Notes: generated by a model not told the origin, from the sequence alone. Counted from the first letter of the stretch, positions 1 through 9,243 are shown. The stretch is 64,000 bases of DNA from an uncultured Pseudomonadales bacterium (GCA_951813515.1 OX638346.1:2349617-2413616); one strand, 5' to 3'. Made by a program: numbers and translations.

Positions 1-1200
1 TACTGGACGAGCAACTCGAGCCATTCGTTCGGCGTCGCGAAGTCCACGGACGACCAGTTCCAGTGCTTCCTGCGAGAGACGTTGCCGGATCACCACTTCA
101 TCAGCGGTCAGTTCCTGTCCGGTATCGAGTCGAAAACGATGCAGGCGAACGCCGACCTGTTCGAGATCGCGAAGAAGGTCCGGGCCAACGAACAGCTGGC
201 CTACGTCGTCATCGTGACCCCGGCCAAGTTCCTCATGGCGGCGCTCGAGCAGCGCGACGATGCCCGCGAAGTGCTCGCGGACATCCGCGCGTATTTGGCG
301 GCGTACGGCCACCAGGGCTACAGCATGGACTTCGTCGAGCCGACCCAGGTCGAGGATCCGTCAGCGCTGTTTGCGCCGCTCAAGGCGATGGTGCAGGACC
401 CGGACTACGATCCGAAGCAGCAGGAGGAGCGCGCCGCGAATGTGCGCGCAGAGAAACACGCCGAGATCCGCGAACTTCTGAGCGGCCTCGAATACTGGCA
501 GTTCCGCTATCGCTGGTGGCTCTCGCGACGCTACAACTATATCCGGGAGGAGGTCGCGTTCCATTTCGGCTACACCTGGTCGGTGCTGCGGCCGATGGCG
601 GCCGAGATCGGCCGGCGCATGGTCGAGGCCGGCACCTTCCGCCAGCCGGACGACACGTACTTTCTCGTGACCGAGGAACTCGAGCGCGCGATCGAAGCGC
701 GTAGCGCCCGCCGCGCGTTGCCGGAGCTCGGTGAACTCGCCGCCGAGCGGCGCGAGTTGCGCGAGGCCCGCAAGCGCCACCACCCGCCGGGCACGATCCC
801 CGACGAGGCACGCGCGAATCCGGGCGTGTCGTTCAAGGAGACGCAGATACTGAACGACGACTCAAGCGACACGCTGCGCGGTTTTCCGGTCAGTTCCGGT
901 CGAATCACGGCGCCCGCCAGCGTCGTTCTCGGCGGAAGCGAGTTCGACCAGATGGTGCCAGGCTCGATCCTCGTCAGCCCGTTGACGACACCGGCGTGGA
1001 CGCAACTGTTCGCGCACGCTGTCGGACTCGTGACGGACATGGGCAGCATCCTCGCGCACGGCTCGATCGTTGCGCGAGAATACGGCATACCCGCCGTGCT
1101 TGGCGTCGGCAATGGCACCGTGCGGATTCAGCACGGCCAGATGATCACGATCGACGGGGACGCCGGGACCGTGGTCCTGCACGACGCCGATTCGGCTTGA
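1..1200 (+). CDS. PEP-utilising enzyme, C-terminal part (partial, 5' end outside window)
   Basis: The frame is open from base 1, so the gene begins upstream and only its last ~400 residues are seen. The C-terminal ~90 residues are a swivelling phosphohistidine domain: a segment ending ILAHGSIVAREYGIPAVLG carries the His that accepts phosphate in PEP synthase, pyruvate-phosphate dikinase and rifampicin phosphotransferase relatives. The middle is helical and charged (WQFRYRWWLSRRYNYIREE), as in stand-alone 'PEP-utilising, mobile domain' proteins of unknown substrate. The nucleotide-binding domain would lie upstream. The family assignment is firm; the substrate cannot be read from this piece. 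Confidence 0.8.
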   Translation, partial: YWTSNSSHSFGVAKSTDDQFQCFLRETLPDHHFISGQFLSGIESKTMQANADLFEIAKKVRANEQLAYVVIVTPAKFLMAALEQRDDAREVLADIRAYLAAYGHQGYSMDFVEPTQVEDPSALFAPLKAMVQDPDYDPKQQEERAANVRAEKHAEIRELLSGLEYWQFRYRWWLSRRYNYIREEVAFHFGYTWSVLRPMAAEIGRRMVEAGTFRQPDDTYFLVTEELERAIEARSARRALPELGELAAERRELREARKRHHPPGTIPDEARANPGVSFKETQILNDDSSDTLRGFPVSSGRITAPASVVLGGSEFDQMVPGSILVSPLTTPAWTQLFAHAVGLVTDMGSILAHGSIVAREYGIPAVLGVGNGTVRIQHGQMITIDGDAGTVVLHDADSA

Positions 1201-1228
1201 CCTCGAGACGCTGTCTCGGCGCAGGCTT

Positions 1229-2038
1229 CTAGTCGACGCCGAAGGCGAATATGTGGCTCGGGGTCGGGAGCCCCATCGGGGTAATTTTGGCGCGACGGTA
1301 GAAGCCGTATTCGCCGGGGTCGAGGGATGATCGCGGGGTGATCCGATAGACGCCGAAGCCCATGTTCTCGAATTTCACGCGCTGGATGACCCGGGACGGA
1401 ATGTTGCTCGACCTGTCTACCCAGACGTGTGTCGAGCCGGTCTCGAAAGAGCGCTCCTTCCTGTTCTCGCTGGACTTGAGGACGACCAGCAGTAGCTCCC
1501 TGGGATCGACTGCCGTTCCGGGGTCTGGCTGGAATCCCAGGTCCTCGGGACAGAACCAGAACGTCGGCGTTCGGCTGCTGGTCCGCGTGTCGGACCGCGC
1601 GCCCGGGATGGCCGCCCTCGCACCCACCTGAATGAAAAAGTCAAAGCCGCCTCGAATCTGCGGCACCTGGGGGTTGACTTGACCCAAGGCGCCTTCCGCG
1701 TCCTCCAGGTAGAACCCCGGCGCCGTACACGGCGTGCCTTCGAAACGCCGCGCATAGGTGTCCGCAGTCCGGCGGGTGGCCGCAGGAACCGACTCCATTA
1801 CCATCGCTTCGAGCACCCCAGCGGTGACTCCGGCTCGCGAAAGCGCCACGAGTTGTTCGCGGGTGATATCGAAATCCGTCTCGGACGCCCAGATCTTCGC
1901 GATGATGACGCGCTCAGCCAGCCCTTCCTCGGTCATGATGAGGATGTCCTCGTTAGTGAGCACTTCCTCCTCGCCAGCCGCGACCGGCGGTTGAGCGAGA
2001 AACGCCAGAAACATGATCGATGCGATCGCTCTATTCAT
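1229..2038 (-). CDS. Exported protein of unknown function
   Basis: A 269-residue product starting MNRAIASIMFLAFLAQPPVA, a short basic N-terminus followed by a hydrophobic stretch and an Ala-x-Ala-like cleavage region, so probably secreted to the periplasm. I chose this ATG rather than an upstream in-frame start because it gives a normal signal peptide. The mature part begins with an acidic helical segment (TNEDILIMTEEGLAERVIIAKI) resembling short helical-hairpin domains found in other exported proteins, followed by a beta-rich C-terminal half. No catalytic motif is recognised. It converges with the upstream PEP-utilising gene, 28 bp apart. Confidence 0.65.
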   Translation of the reverse strand: MNRAIASIMFLAFLAQPPVAAGEEEVLTNEDILIMTEEGLAERVIIAKIWASETDFDITREQLVALSRAGVTAGVLEAMVMESVPAATRRTADTYARRFEGTPCTAPGFYLEDAEGALGQVNPQVPQIRGGFDFFIQVGARAAIPGARSDTRTSSRTPTFWFCPEDLGFQPDPGTAVDPRELLLVVLKSSENRKERSFETGSTHVWVDRSSNIPSRVIQRVKFENMGFGVYRITPRSSLDPGEYGFYRRAKITPMGLPTPSHIFAFGVD

Positions 2039-2605
2039 GGCTCGACACGACCCCACGCGACTCCCGTTCGAACGGACAATCACACTTTCTATCAGCCTGG
2101 CAAATGGGTCGCAATGGGTTACCTGAACGAGACCTGAACAGGTATGGCGTGAACAGTAGACTGGTCGCACAGAAGCCTGCGTTGGAGGGTCGAATCAAAT
2201 CTCTTTGTCGACCAGGACGGCAACATACTGGATGTTGTCACGCCGCTGGGCCACTGCATGAGCCGCCAGGAACTTGCTCGGCAATCGAGTCTTGACCTCT
2301 CTCGCGTGGACCGGTCCGAAGTTTGCATTAACCGCTGACAGACGCCCCTGATGGGCTGACGCTCCTTATATGGAGTGCACGCTCGCGGATCGCGATGTGG
2401 ACCGTGGCCTGCGTTGCCTGATGGCTCGCTTCCCCACGGCCAGGGCGATCCAGCTCCCGATCTCCGGACATCGCGACTTTGTCACACCGGAAGGTATCCG
2501 AGTCATTCCGGCGGTCGACTTCCTGCCTGCGTTGGTCTGAAGCATGGCAACGGGTTAGCCTGTCATCGCAGAGTGCGGGATTCCGGAACGTGGGGGGAGG
2601 TGTCG
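2039..2605. other. Long intergenic region with decayed coding-like stretches
   Basis: Between the divergent exported-protein gene and the CaiB gene. One plus-strand frame is open from about 2153 to a TGA at 2336-2338 and contains a protein-like segment (FVDQDGNILDVVTPLGHC). A second stretch is listed separately at 2370-2540. Neither is a complete recognisable gene; they look like leftovers of lost genes. No tRNA or clear terminator is seen. Confidence 0.4.
2370..2540 (+). CDS. Short ORF or gene remnant, 56 residues
   Basis: ATG to TGA frame whose composition looks coding: MECTLADRDVDRGLRCLMAR, then HRDFVTPEGIRVIPAVDFL near the end. I do not recognise the family. It may be the tail of a larger gene whose 5' part has been lost, since no convincing ribosome site precedes the ATG. 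It lies 65 bp upstream of the CaiB start and is out of frame with it. Confidence 0.3.
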   Translation: MECTLADRDVDRGLRCLMARFPTARAIQLPISGHRDFVTPEGIRVIPAVDFLPALV

Positions 2606-3811
2606 ATGTTGCTGTTCGAAGGGCTCAAGGTGCTGGATGTCGGGACGTGGGTCGCGGGTCCCGTGGCGGGGACGATCCTCGCGGACTTCGGGGCGGACGT
2701 CATCAAGGTCGAGCAACCGGGACAGGGGGATCCCTTTCGCTACCTGTACAGGACCCAGAACGCTCCCGGCGCGGAGGTCAATTACACCTGGATCATGGAT
2801 GGGAGAAACAAGCGCAGCATCACGCTTGACCTGAAATCGGCCGAGGGTCAGGAGGTGTTGAGGAAGCTGATCCCCGATTGCGACGTCTACCTGACCAACC
2901 AGCCCATGGGTGTGCGCAGGAGGATGAAGCTGACCTACGAGGACATTGCGCCCCTCAACGAACGCATGGTCTATGCGTCCCTGACGGCCTACGGCGAGCG
3001 CGGCCCGGAAGCCGAGAAGACGGGTTTCGACGGCATGGCCTACTGGATCCGTTCCGGTCTTTCGGACATGGTTCGCTCACCCGGCGGCGGACCCTCGCAG
3101 TCGATAGCGGGAATGGGGGACCACCCCACGTGCGTGGCCATGTTCGCCTGCATCATGATGGGTCTGTACAAGCGGCAGATCACCGGCAAGGGGGGAGCGG
3201 TGTCGACGTCGCTCTTGGCCAACGGGTTCTGGTCCGCCAGTTGCCTGGGACAGGCGGCGATCGCCGGCGCGGATTTCTCCGCTCGGAGAAACAACACCAC
3301 GACACCGGAGCGAACCTGGATCCGGCACCAGTACGTGACGAGCGATGATCGTCGGATGGTGCTGTCCATGGTCCGCACGCCGGCGCAACAGGAGGCGTTC
3401 CTGGAGGCGATCGGACTCGGCGAATTGCTTTGCGATGCGCGTTTCTCCGACCAGCAATCCCGCATGCGCCACAGCGCGGCATTGCGCGACCGGGTGGCGG
3501 CGGCCATGGCCACGCGGACCAGCGACGAATGGCTGCGGTTCTTCCTTGAGCGCGGGGTCAACGTATCCCGGCTCGCCCACCTTGAAGACATGCCCACCGA
3601 CGAACAGGCCCTCGCCAATGATGTCCTGACGACCCCGCGCGAGGATGTCGGCGTGCCTTACATCATCAACGCGCCGGTGTTCGTGGATGGCGTGACTCGG
3701 GTCGGCCCGAAGCGCGCCCCGGATGTCGGCGAGCACACCGACGAGGTGCTGTCGGAACTCGGTTACGACATCGACACGATCGCGGCGTGGCGTGAAGAGG
3801 GGAAGATCTGA
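2606..3811 (+). CDS. CaiB/BaiF family CoA-transferase
   Basis: A class III CoA-transferase of 401 residues, the family's usual length. These enzymes move CoA between carboxylic acids in the cytoplasm through aspartyl-CoA intermediates. The N-terminus has the family pattern LLFEGLKVLDVGTWVAGP and ILADFGADVIKVEQPGQGDP, then MDGRNKRSITLDL. The likely catalytic Asp is D142 in GFDGMAYWIRSG. The ATG at 2606 follows a strong purine-rich Shine-Dalgarno (GGGGGGAGG, ending 2600). An upstream in-frame ATG would add ~77 residues unlike the family. The substrate is unknown; there is no adjacent acyl-CoA gene to hint at it. Confidence 0.9.
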   Translation: MLLFEGLKVLDVGTWVAGPVAGTILADFGADVIKVEQPGQGDPFRYLYRTQNAPGAEVNYTWIMDGRNKRSITLDLKSAEGQEVLRKLIPDCDVYLTNQPMGVRRRMKLTYEDIAPLNERMVYASLTAYGERGPEAEKTGFDGMAYWIRSGLSDMVRSPGGGPSQSIAGMGDHPTCVAMFACIMMGLYKRQITGKGGAVSTSLLANGFWSASCLGQAAIAGADFSARRNNTTTPERTWIRHQYVTSDDRRMVLSMVRTPAQQEAFLEAIGLGELLCDARFSDQQSRMRHSAALRDRVAAAMATRTSDEWLRFFLERGVNVSRLAHLEDMPTDEQALANDVLTTPREDVGVPYIINAPVFVDGVTRVGPKRAPDVGEHTDEVLSELGYDIDTIAAWREEGKI

Positions 3812-3859
3812 CTCTCGCCTGGGCGAGGCGACGCTTCTTTCCGACGCACCACCATTGAA

Positions 3860-3891
3860 TAAATTTAGTCATTGAGCATTGACTAAATTTA
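3860..3891. promoter_or_regulatory. AT-rich perfect palindrome upstream of DUF4143 ATPase
   Basis: Two 12-base arms, TAAATTTAGTCA (3860-3871) and TGACTAAATTTA (3880-3891), are perfect inverted repeats around an 8-base spacer. It is an AT-rich island in GC-rich surroundings, 38 bp before the ATPase start and 48 bp after the CaiB stop. The position suits an operator or promoter of the ATPase gene. It lacks a T-tract, so it does not look like a classic terminator. Confidence 0.55.
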
Positions 3892-3928
3892 GATACTATG
3901 CGATATCCATTCCGTACATGGGTGGCCG

Positions 3929-5317
3929 ATGGATCCGAGATTCCTTCCCCACAACAGTCATCGGGAGGATCCCGGGCGGTTCTCGGCGAACGATCCCCAA
4001 CTGCGACATCTTGCCCAATGCACCTTCCGGCACCGGTCGGCGCTGCTTGATCAGCTACCGAGGCGAACGCCCGGAATCTATAGCCTGGGCGGCGGCCGGC
4101 AGACGGGCAAGTCCACGCTGCTCAAGCAGTGGATGGCGGACTTGATCTCCGATGACATACCGGCGACAGCCATCTCTTACCTTACCGGGGAACTGATAGA
4201 CGACCATCACAGCCTGTTGCGGCACATCGACACGCACCTGTCGGAGGCCCCTCACGGGCGTTGCAACTATCTCATCGTCGACGAGGTCACCTACATCCGC
4301 GGCTGGGATATGGCTGCCAAGTACGCGGCGGACGCCGGCATGCTCGACAACACCGTGCTCGTGGTGACGGGTTCCGACCTTTCCTTCATGCAGGAGGCGA
4401 GGATGCGGTTTCCGGGTCGGCGGGGCGAGGCGGCGGTCAGCGACTTCCATCTTCACCCGCTATCGTTCAGGGATTTCGTGGCGCTCGAAGGCAATGTCGA
4501 GGACTTCGAAAGCTACTTGATGGAACCGTCCGCCATGTCTGACGAGACGGTCGACTCCATCTACGACGCGTTCGACCGATACCTGCTCCACGGTGGCTAC
4601 CTGACTGCCATCAACAACCTCGCGGAACATGGCGTGATTGGACAGAGCGTGCTCGCCACGTACTCGGACTGGATTCGAGGGGATGTCCTGAAACGCGGGA
4701 AACAGGAGGCGTACTTGCGCGAAGTCCTGTCGGCCATCGTCAGGCGGTACACGAGCCAGGTCACCTGGAACGGTCTGGCCCAGGATCTCTCGATAGACCA
4801 TCCCAGGACCGTGGCCGACTACGTGGAGTTGCTGGAGCGCATGGATGCTGTCGCGGTCCTGCCAGCGCTACGGGAAGACAAACTTGGCCCGGCGCCAAAG
4901 AAGGCGAAGAAACTCATGTTCTGCGACCCGTTCATCCTCCACGCGGTTCGAGCCTGGCTTGAACCGCGCTCCGACCCCTACCACGATCAGATGCTGCCGC
5001 TGTCACAGGATCCCGTCCGGTCGTCGCAGATGGTCGAGGCCTGCGTGTCCAACCACTTCCGAAGGTTCTTTCCGACGTACTACATCAAGGCTCGGGGTGA
5101 AGTGGACATCGCGTACATCCGCGCCGGTCGGTTCTGGCCCGTCGAGATCAAGTGGACGAACCAGCTTCGTCCGAAGAGTCTGAAGCAGATCGCTCGCTAC
5201 GGTAACGGCGAGATCTGGAGCAAGAGCCGGCACGCGGGCGAAATCGAGGGGGTCAAGGTACTCCCGCTGCCCATCGAGTTGCTGCGCGTCGGCGCGGACG
5301 ATGGCGGTGTGGCGTGA
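3929..5317 (+). CDS. AAA-family ATPase with DUF4143 domain
   Basis: A 462-residue protein of the archaeal/bacterial AAA_14-DUF4143 family. Walker A is GGGRQTGKSTLL (about residues 53-64) and Walker B is YLIVDEV (about 115). A winged-helix-like DUF4143 segment follows (SIDHPRTVADYVELLERMD). The C-terminal end has a PD-(D/E)xK-like pattern, GEVDIAYI then FWPVEIKW. Members are patchily distributed and often mobile; their biochemical role is not settled. It stands alone behind the palindrome at 3860-3891. Confidence 0.85.
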   Translation: MDPRFLPHNSHREDPGRFSANDPQLRHLAQCTFRHRSALLDQLPRRTPGIYSLGGGRQTGKSTLLKQWMADLISDDIPATAISYLTGELIDDHHSLLRHIDTHLSEAPHGRCNYLIVDEVTYIRGWDMAAKYAADAGMLDNTVLVVTGSDLSFMQEARMRFPGRRGEAAVSDFHLHPLSFRDFVALEGNVEDFESYLMEPSAMSDETVDSIYDAFDRYLLHGGYLTAINNLAEHGVIGQSVLATYSDWIRGDVLKRGKQEAYLREVLSAIVRRYTSQVTWNGLAQDLSIDHPRTVADYVELLERMDAVAVLPALREDKLGPAPKKAKKLMFCDPFILHAVRAWLEPRSDPYHDQMLPLSQDPVRSSQMVEACVSNHFRRFFPTYYIKARGEVDIAYIRAGRFWPVEIKWTNQLRPKSLKQIARYGNGEIWSKSRHAGEIEGVKVLPLPIELLRVGADDGGVA

Positions 5318-5398
5318 AACGGGAGGCGACGCGACGAGTGCCATCTGTGGCGCATGACGGTCGCGAGATGGCCGGTCGGCGCGTTTGATGTACAAGAC

Positions 5399-5812
5399 AT
5401 GGCGCTGATTACCGTATTCCTGCTGGGATTTGTCGACATCTTCCTGCCGGTGCCGATGATCATCGCCATGGATGGACCCATCGAGCCGGCCTTTGTGGTC
5501 GTTGGCATATCGGGAATGGCGAGCAGCCTGTTTTTCGTCTACGGCTCCTGGCCGATCAGGCGCTGGCTCGTGCGCCGCTACGGCATGGACAGCGCGATCT
5601 TTACGCGCACCGAGAGGTTCATGGTGAAGTACGGAGCTGCGGGCGTCGGGTTGCTCTCGCCCATCATCCTCGGGCAGGCGTTGACGGCCGTGGCCGCCGT
5701 CGTTCTTGGCGCTCCGACGGGGAAACTCGCCGCCTGGATGATCGCGGGCATCTGGCTGTGGACAGCCATCTACTACGGGGCCGTCCTGATGGGCGTGTCG
5801 GTTATCGACTGA
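5399..5812 (+). CDS. Small multi-pass inner-membrane protein
   Basis: 137 residues with about four hydrophobic helices (near residues 2-22, 28-48, 85-105 and 112-132). The run RTERFMVKYGAAGVGLLSP followed by a Gly-rich helix recalls the DedA/small multidrug-export (COG2426-like) fold, but the match is loose. An in-frame ATG at 5354 would add 15 polar residues; I prefer 5399, which starts directly at the first helix. The last 40 bp overlap the 3' end of the convergent gene. Confidence 0.55.
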   Translation: MALITVFLLGFVDIFLPVPMIIAMDGPIEPAFVVVGISGMASSLFFVYGSWPIRRWLVRRYGMDSAIFTRTERFMVKYGAAGVGLLSPIILGQALTAVAAVVLGAPTGKLAAWMIAGIWLWTAIYYGAVLMGVSVID

Positions 5813-7323
5813 CCAGGGTTTGTTCCATGGAAGGGTTCGGGGGCCACTTCAAACTTGTGCCCGTTGACCTCTGCGAAGTAGAGGCGGTTGGCATTTGCCT
5901 TGAACCATTCCCGCCATTCCGGGGCGGTGTCAAACGATTCCTCCGTGTAGCGATCGAGCACCCTGCGTGCTAGTGCATTTTCGCCGTCCTGCTCCAACAG
6001 GCTGATCGCCACATCCAGGATCACCGGGTCGCGGTTCGATATCTGAAGCGAGGCGGCATCATCGTCGACGACATAGGACAATCGCTCGGAACCCGGCACC
6101 AGGTACTCCACGTTTGCTTCGTAGTATTCGAGGTATTTTTCCAGGTCCGTCCCGAATCGCTCAACAACCTCCGAGGCCAGCCTTCCCAGAATTCTCTGCT
6201 CAAGAAACTCCTCCCTGCTGGGAATTTCGATCTCTCGAGCCAACACCCGCTGCTCGGAAATCGTGAGCTTCTGACCGGTTTCCTGCTTATGCCGCAAGAA
6301 CTCCTCGTCCGTCTTCTCGGCCTTGCGGAGGAAATCCACGTACCCCTGGTACGAATGCTCGGACTTTGAAGCCCTGTAGGAAACGTCCAGTGCAATATTG
6401 CGAGTGAACGCGCCGCCTTGCCTGCGGGTATAGGGCTTGTCGCCGTCGAACCGGGAGATGTAGTGGATCGCATTCAAGAAAGTGAGTTTTGCCTCGTCGG
6501 TCATCTCGTCCGGTCCGGCTGCGAACCCCCAGTGAAAGAGATTGCCGTGCCGTCCCAATGCCACCGCATTCGAGAGCTTCGTGTTGACCCCGGAAGCAAT
6601 GACCTCCGAGTCGCCCGCTTCGACGAATCCGTGGCCATGGGAGACCATGCCGACGGGAAATCCATGACCGTCCGTGTAGCCTTCCGTCTGGACGCGCCAC
6701 ATGGGCAAGGTACCTGGGAGATCCCGCCCTATGTGGTACTCGAAGTAGTTTGACGGCGTGTCCTCTTCGGTGAAGGTCAATTCAACCTTGTTTGGAAGGT
6801 TGAAAATCGGATGCTCCTGCTCCAGATCATGTGCGTGTGCATCGAGGCACAGGCACAGCCAGTCCATCTTGTATTCGTGCGCCAGACTGACGCGGGGACT
6901 CATGGTGTCGATCAGTATCGCGGCCCGGTCGAATTCGGCTGACAAGTACACCGGGGGTTCATAGAGCCAGCTTCCGTCTTCGTTCTGTTCCTGTACCGCC
7001 TGCTTGATCGGCGTGATGTCGTCGCCGAATATGGTGACATCGTAGCCATCGGATGCGGATTCCGTGTACGCATCCGCAAACACTACGTCGACGACCGTAA
7101 AGTGTTGTGACAGAAATCGCTCGAAGCTTGGCGTGCGCGCCTTCTTGAATTCGAGTAGGCGGTCGGCATCGTATTGGAAGGTCGATTCCATGTCAGAAAG
7201 CTGCGCGGTTTCCGGGTTTACGCCGACATAGAGCACACGCAGATCGGACTTTTCAGTGGCAAGGGCGGCTGTACACAAACAGGCGGCGAGCAACGCCGGC
7301 AGGGTGACAAACGGCTTCCTCAT
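5773..7323 (-). CDS. Large exported protein of a redox operon, function unknown
   Basis: 516 residues starting MRKPFVTLPALLAACLCTAA, a clear signal peptide. The mature N-terminal domain resembles a nucleotide-free Rossmann/ThuA-like fold in pattern only (LRVLYVGVNPETAQ, DGYDVTIFGDDITPI, VSHGHGFVEAGDSEVIASG). The C-terminal third is helical and highly charged. No enzyme motif is certain. The start overlaps the stop of the DsbD-like gene by 4 bp, so the two are translationally coupled. With the thioredoxin-ankyrin lipoprotein upstream this makes a three-gene envelope operon, suggesting a client or partner of the redox pair. Confidence 0.7.
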   Translation of the reverse strand: MRKPFVTLPALLAACLCTAALATEKSDLRVLYVGVNPETAQLSDMESTFQYDADRLLEFKKARTPSFERFLSQHFTVVDVVFADAYTESASDGYDVTIFGDDITPIKQAVQEQNEDGSWLYEPPVYLSAEFDRAAILIDTMSPRVSLAHEYKMDWLCLCLDAHAHDLEQEHPIFNLPNKVELTFTEEDTPSNYFEYHIGRDLPGTLPMWRVQTEGYTDGHGFPVGMVSHGHGFVEAGDSEVIASGVNTKLSNAVALGRHGNLFHWGFAAGPDEMTDEAKLTFLNAIHYISRFDGDKPYTRRQGGAFTRNIALDVSYRASKSEHSYQGYVDFLRKAEKTDEEFLRHKQETGQKLTISEQRVLAREIEIPSREEFLEQRILGRLASEVVERFGTDLEKYLEYYEANVEYLVPGSERLSYVVDDDAASLQISNRDPVILDVAISLLEQDGENALARRVLDRYTEESFDTAPEWREWFKANANRLYFAEVNGHKFEVAPEPFHGTNPGQSITDTPIRTAP

Positions 7324-7883
7324 GACGAATCCTCTTCGCCCAGCAGGGGCACGACCAACTGCTGAGTCTTGGTTGTTGGCGGCAGACAATAGTCCGCATC
7401 GCAGATCTGATACTCAAGTCCGACGGTGATTCTGGACTCGCCGCTGCCCCGCTCGGTTACCACCAGTTCTCTGAAGAACAGGAGGTCCTCCGCACGGGAC
7501 TCGTAGATCTGCGTGTTCGCCGCTGTCTTGTGCGGAACCGCCGGAGGCCCCGTCCAATCATCAACGATCGACAACTCCGGCCCGTGCTCCAGAATCAACT
7601 CGGTCTCGATAAAGGGCTGGTCAGCGGGTACTTTCGCGTAGATGTACCACCCCGGCAGGATGCGCAGCTTCACTACGGCGACGACAGCATCGCCAATGCC
7701 CGGGTTGGCCGAGACCGCTGCCACGCGCATGGAGAGAGGGTCACGACTGACAGGGGCGGTCGGATGAAGTGCTTCGACCGCCAATTCAAATCTCTCGAGA
7801 CTTAGCGCATCGGCGTTGACTGCCGGCGGCAGCAGCCATTCGGCAAACCCCACAACGGCAGCCAGCAGGACGGGTCGAAACAA
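7320..7883 (-). CDS. Stand-alone DsbD N-terminal (alpha) domain protein
   Basis: 187 residues with a signal peptide (FRPVLLAAVVGFAEWLLPP). The C-terminal motif YQICDADYCLPPTTKTQQL matches the DsbD alpha domain, where two cysteines five residues apart relay electrons from the membrane domain to periplasmic thiol partners (compare GCADAGFCYPPE in E. coli DsbD). The membrane and gamma domains of DsbD are absent, so this is a free periplasmic module. Starts on TTG, 3 bp after the stop of the thioredoxin-ankyrin gene. It probably exchanges electrons with that thioredoxin. Confidence 0.85.
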   Translation of the reverse strand: MFRPVLLAAVVGFAEWLLPPAVNADALSLERFELAVEALHPTAPVSRDPLSMRVAAVSANPGIGDAVVAVVKLRILPGWYIYAKVPADQPFIETELILEHGPELSIVDDWTGPPAVPHKTAANTQIYESRAEDLLFFRELVVTERGSGESRITVGLEYQICDADYCLPPTTKTQQLVVPLLGEEDSS

Positions 7884-7886
7884 CTT

Positions 7887-9131
7887 CTAGGAACCCTGTG
7901 CTGCTGCCGGATCCTGCTCCAGAATAGCGAGTAGTTTTCCGGCGTTTTCGACTGATTCCTGGTAGTACGGACGTGACTCCTCTTCGACGGCGCGGCCATA
8001 GACGTCCACGCCGTCTTCAAGCGCCTTGGCCGAACGGTCCCGTCTCCTTCGTACTATATCGGCGGCTGTCTCTCCCTTGTCATTGGTTGCAGCCAGGTTC
8101 GAACCGCGTCCCACGAGCAGCGACACGACATCCAGGTATTGGTAGCTCGCCGCCCAATGCAACATGTTCCAGCCGTTCTCGTCGACCTTTTCCGGATCCA
8201 GTCCACGGTCGAGCAAGTCGCCGATCAAAGCGGGATCCCTCGTCAGCACAACGGTGCGGATCAGTGCATATCGCTGGCTCGTGTTCGCGTGCGGATCCGC
8301 ACCGGCATCGAGCACCGTGCGAATACAGTCGCCGTCCTTGAGCCGGTAAGACCTGGCAAGCGACACGTAGAGGGGCGTTGCGCCGTCCGGGTCGGGCCGG
8401 TTCACTGCCTCGGGGTCTTCGGCCACGGCAGCGGTGAAGTCGTCACACCGTCCCAGTCCGACGAGGTCCCGCGTCGTAGGTTGTGCGCCGTGCGCCAGGG
8501 CGAACTCAATCTGATCGTCCTGCCGGTAGTTAGGGCTGTTAAGGATCAGCGACAGGGGCGTTTGGCCATTCTCAAACGGTTCGCTCAGGAGTTCCGGGTA
8601 TTCCCCCAGTGCTTCGCGCAAATCCTCAAGGCTTCGGGACAGGATGAAATGACGACGAAACTGATCTTCCTTTACGAGTTGTAGCGAAACTTCCAGGGTT
8701 GATCGTCCGTCGATGAGCGCTTCGAGGTATTGAACGTAGACCTCTCTCGGCTGTGGGCTGACGATTCGGTCCTGCTCCTGTCCGCCGTTGAAGAACAGTA
8801 TGTGCGGCACGCCGTTCACGCCCAGCCGTTGGTAGATCTCGGGATCTTCATCAATGTCTAGCTTGAAAACCTTTGCGCGCCCGGCCATCTCCGGGTAGAG
8901 GCTCATGATGACCGGATCCACGACCTTGCAGGGAACACACCAGGTGGCGGTGAAATCGACCAACACCGGAATAGTGGACTGCAGCACTTCTTCGTCGAAG
9001 TTCTCGGTCGTCACGTAGGTGACTTGAGGCTCTGCATCGACGGCAACTGACTCGCCCGTGGACTGGCTTTCACCACTACATCCGACCAAAAGGTGCAGAG
9101 CGCAGACGAGAGCGCTCAACTTGGTGCGCAT
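7887..9131 (-). CDS. Thioredoxin-ankyrin fusion lipoprotein
   Basis: 414 residues. The N-terminus ends in a lipobox (LLVGC, Cys18), so it is likely membrane-anchored on the periplasmic side. Residues ~38-140 are a thioredoxin domain with FTATWCVPCK (Cys65 and Cys68) and the cis-Pro loop GVPHILFF. Residues ~185-370 carry ankyrin-type repeats (NGQTPLSLIL, DGATPLYVSLA, NGWNMLHWAASYQYLDVV, KGETAADIV). Thioredoxin joined to ankyrin repeats in a lipoprotein is uncommon. First gene of the operon with the DsbD-alpha protein and the large exported protein. Inferred role: delivery of reducing power to a protein bound by the ankyrin part. Confidence 0.88.
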   Translation of the reverse strand: MRTKLSALVCALHLLVGCSGESQSTGESVAVDAEPQVTYVTTENFDEEVLQSTIPVLVDFTATWCVPCKVVDPVIMSLYPEMAGRAKVFKLDIDEDPEIYQRLGVNGVPHILFFNGGQEQDRIVSPQPREVYVQYLEALIDGRSTLEVSLQLVKEDQFRRHFILSRSLEDLREALGEYPELLSEPFENGQTPLSLILNSPNYRQDDQIEFALAHGAQPTTRDLVGLGRCDDFTAAVAEDPEAVNRPDPDGATPLYVSLARSYRLKDGDCIRTVLDAGADPHANTSQRYALIRTVVLTRDPALIGDLLDRGLDPEKVDENGWNMLHWAASYQYLDVVSLLVGRGSNLAATNDKGETAADIVRRRRDRSAKALEDGVDVYGRAVEEESRPYYQESVENAGKLLAILEQDPAAAQGS

Positions 9132-9243
9132 GGTTTCCTCCGGGGATTGTCGGACGGGCGGCTTGAAGGTCGGAGTTGCCTCACGGCGGCACGCGGTATC
9201 TCTGAGGCACCTTCGGGCGTGGTGTAAGGATAGAGATTCACCT

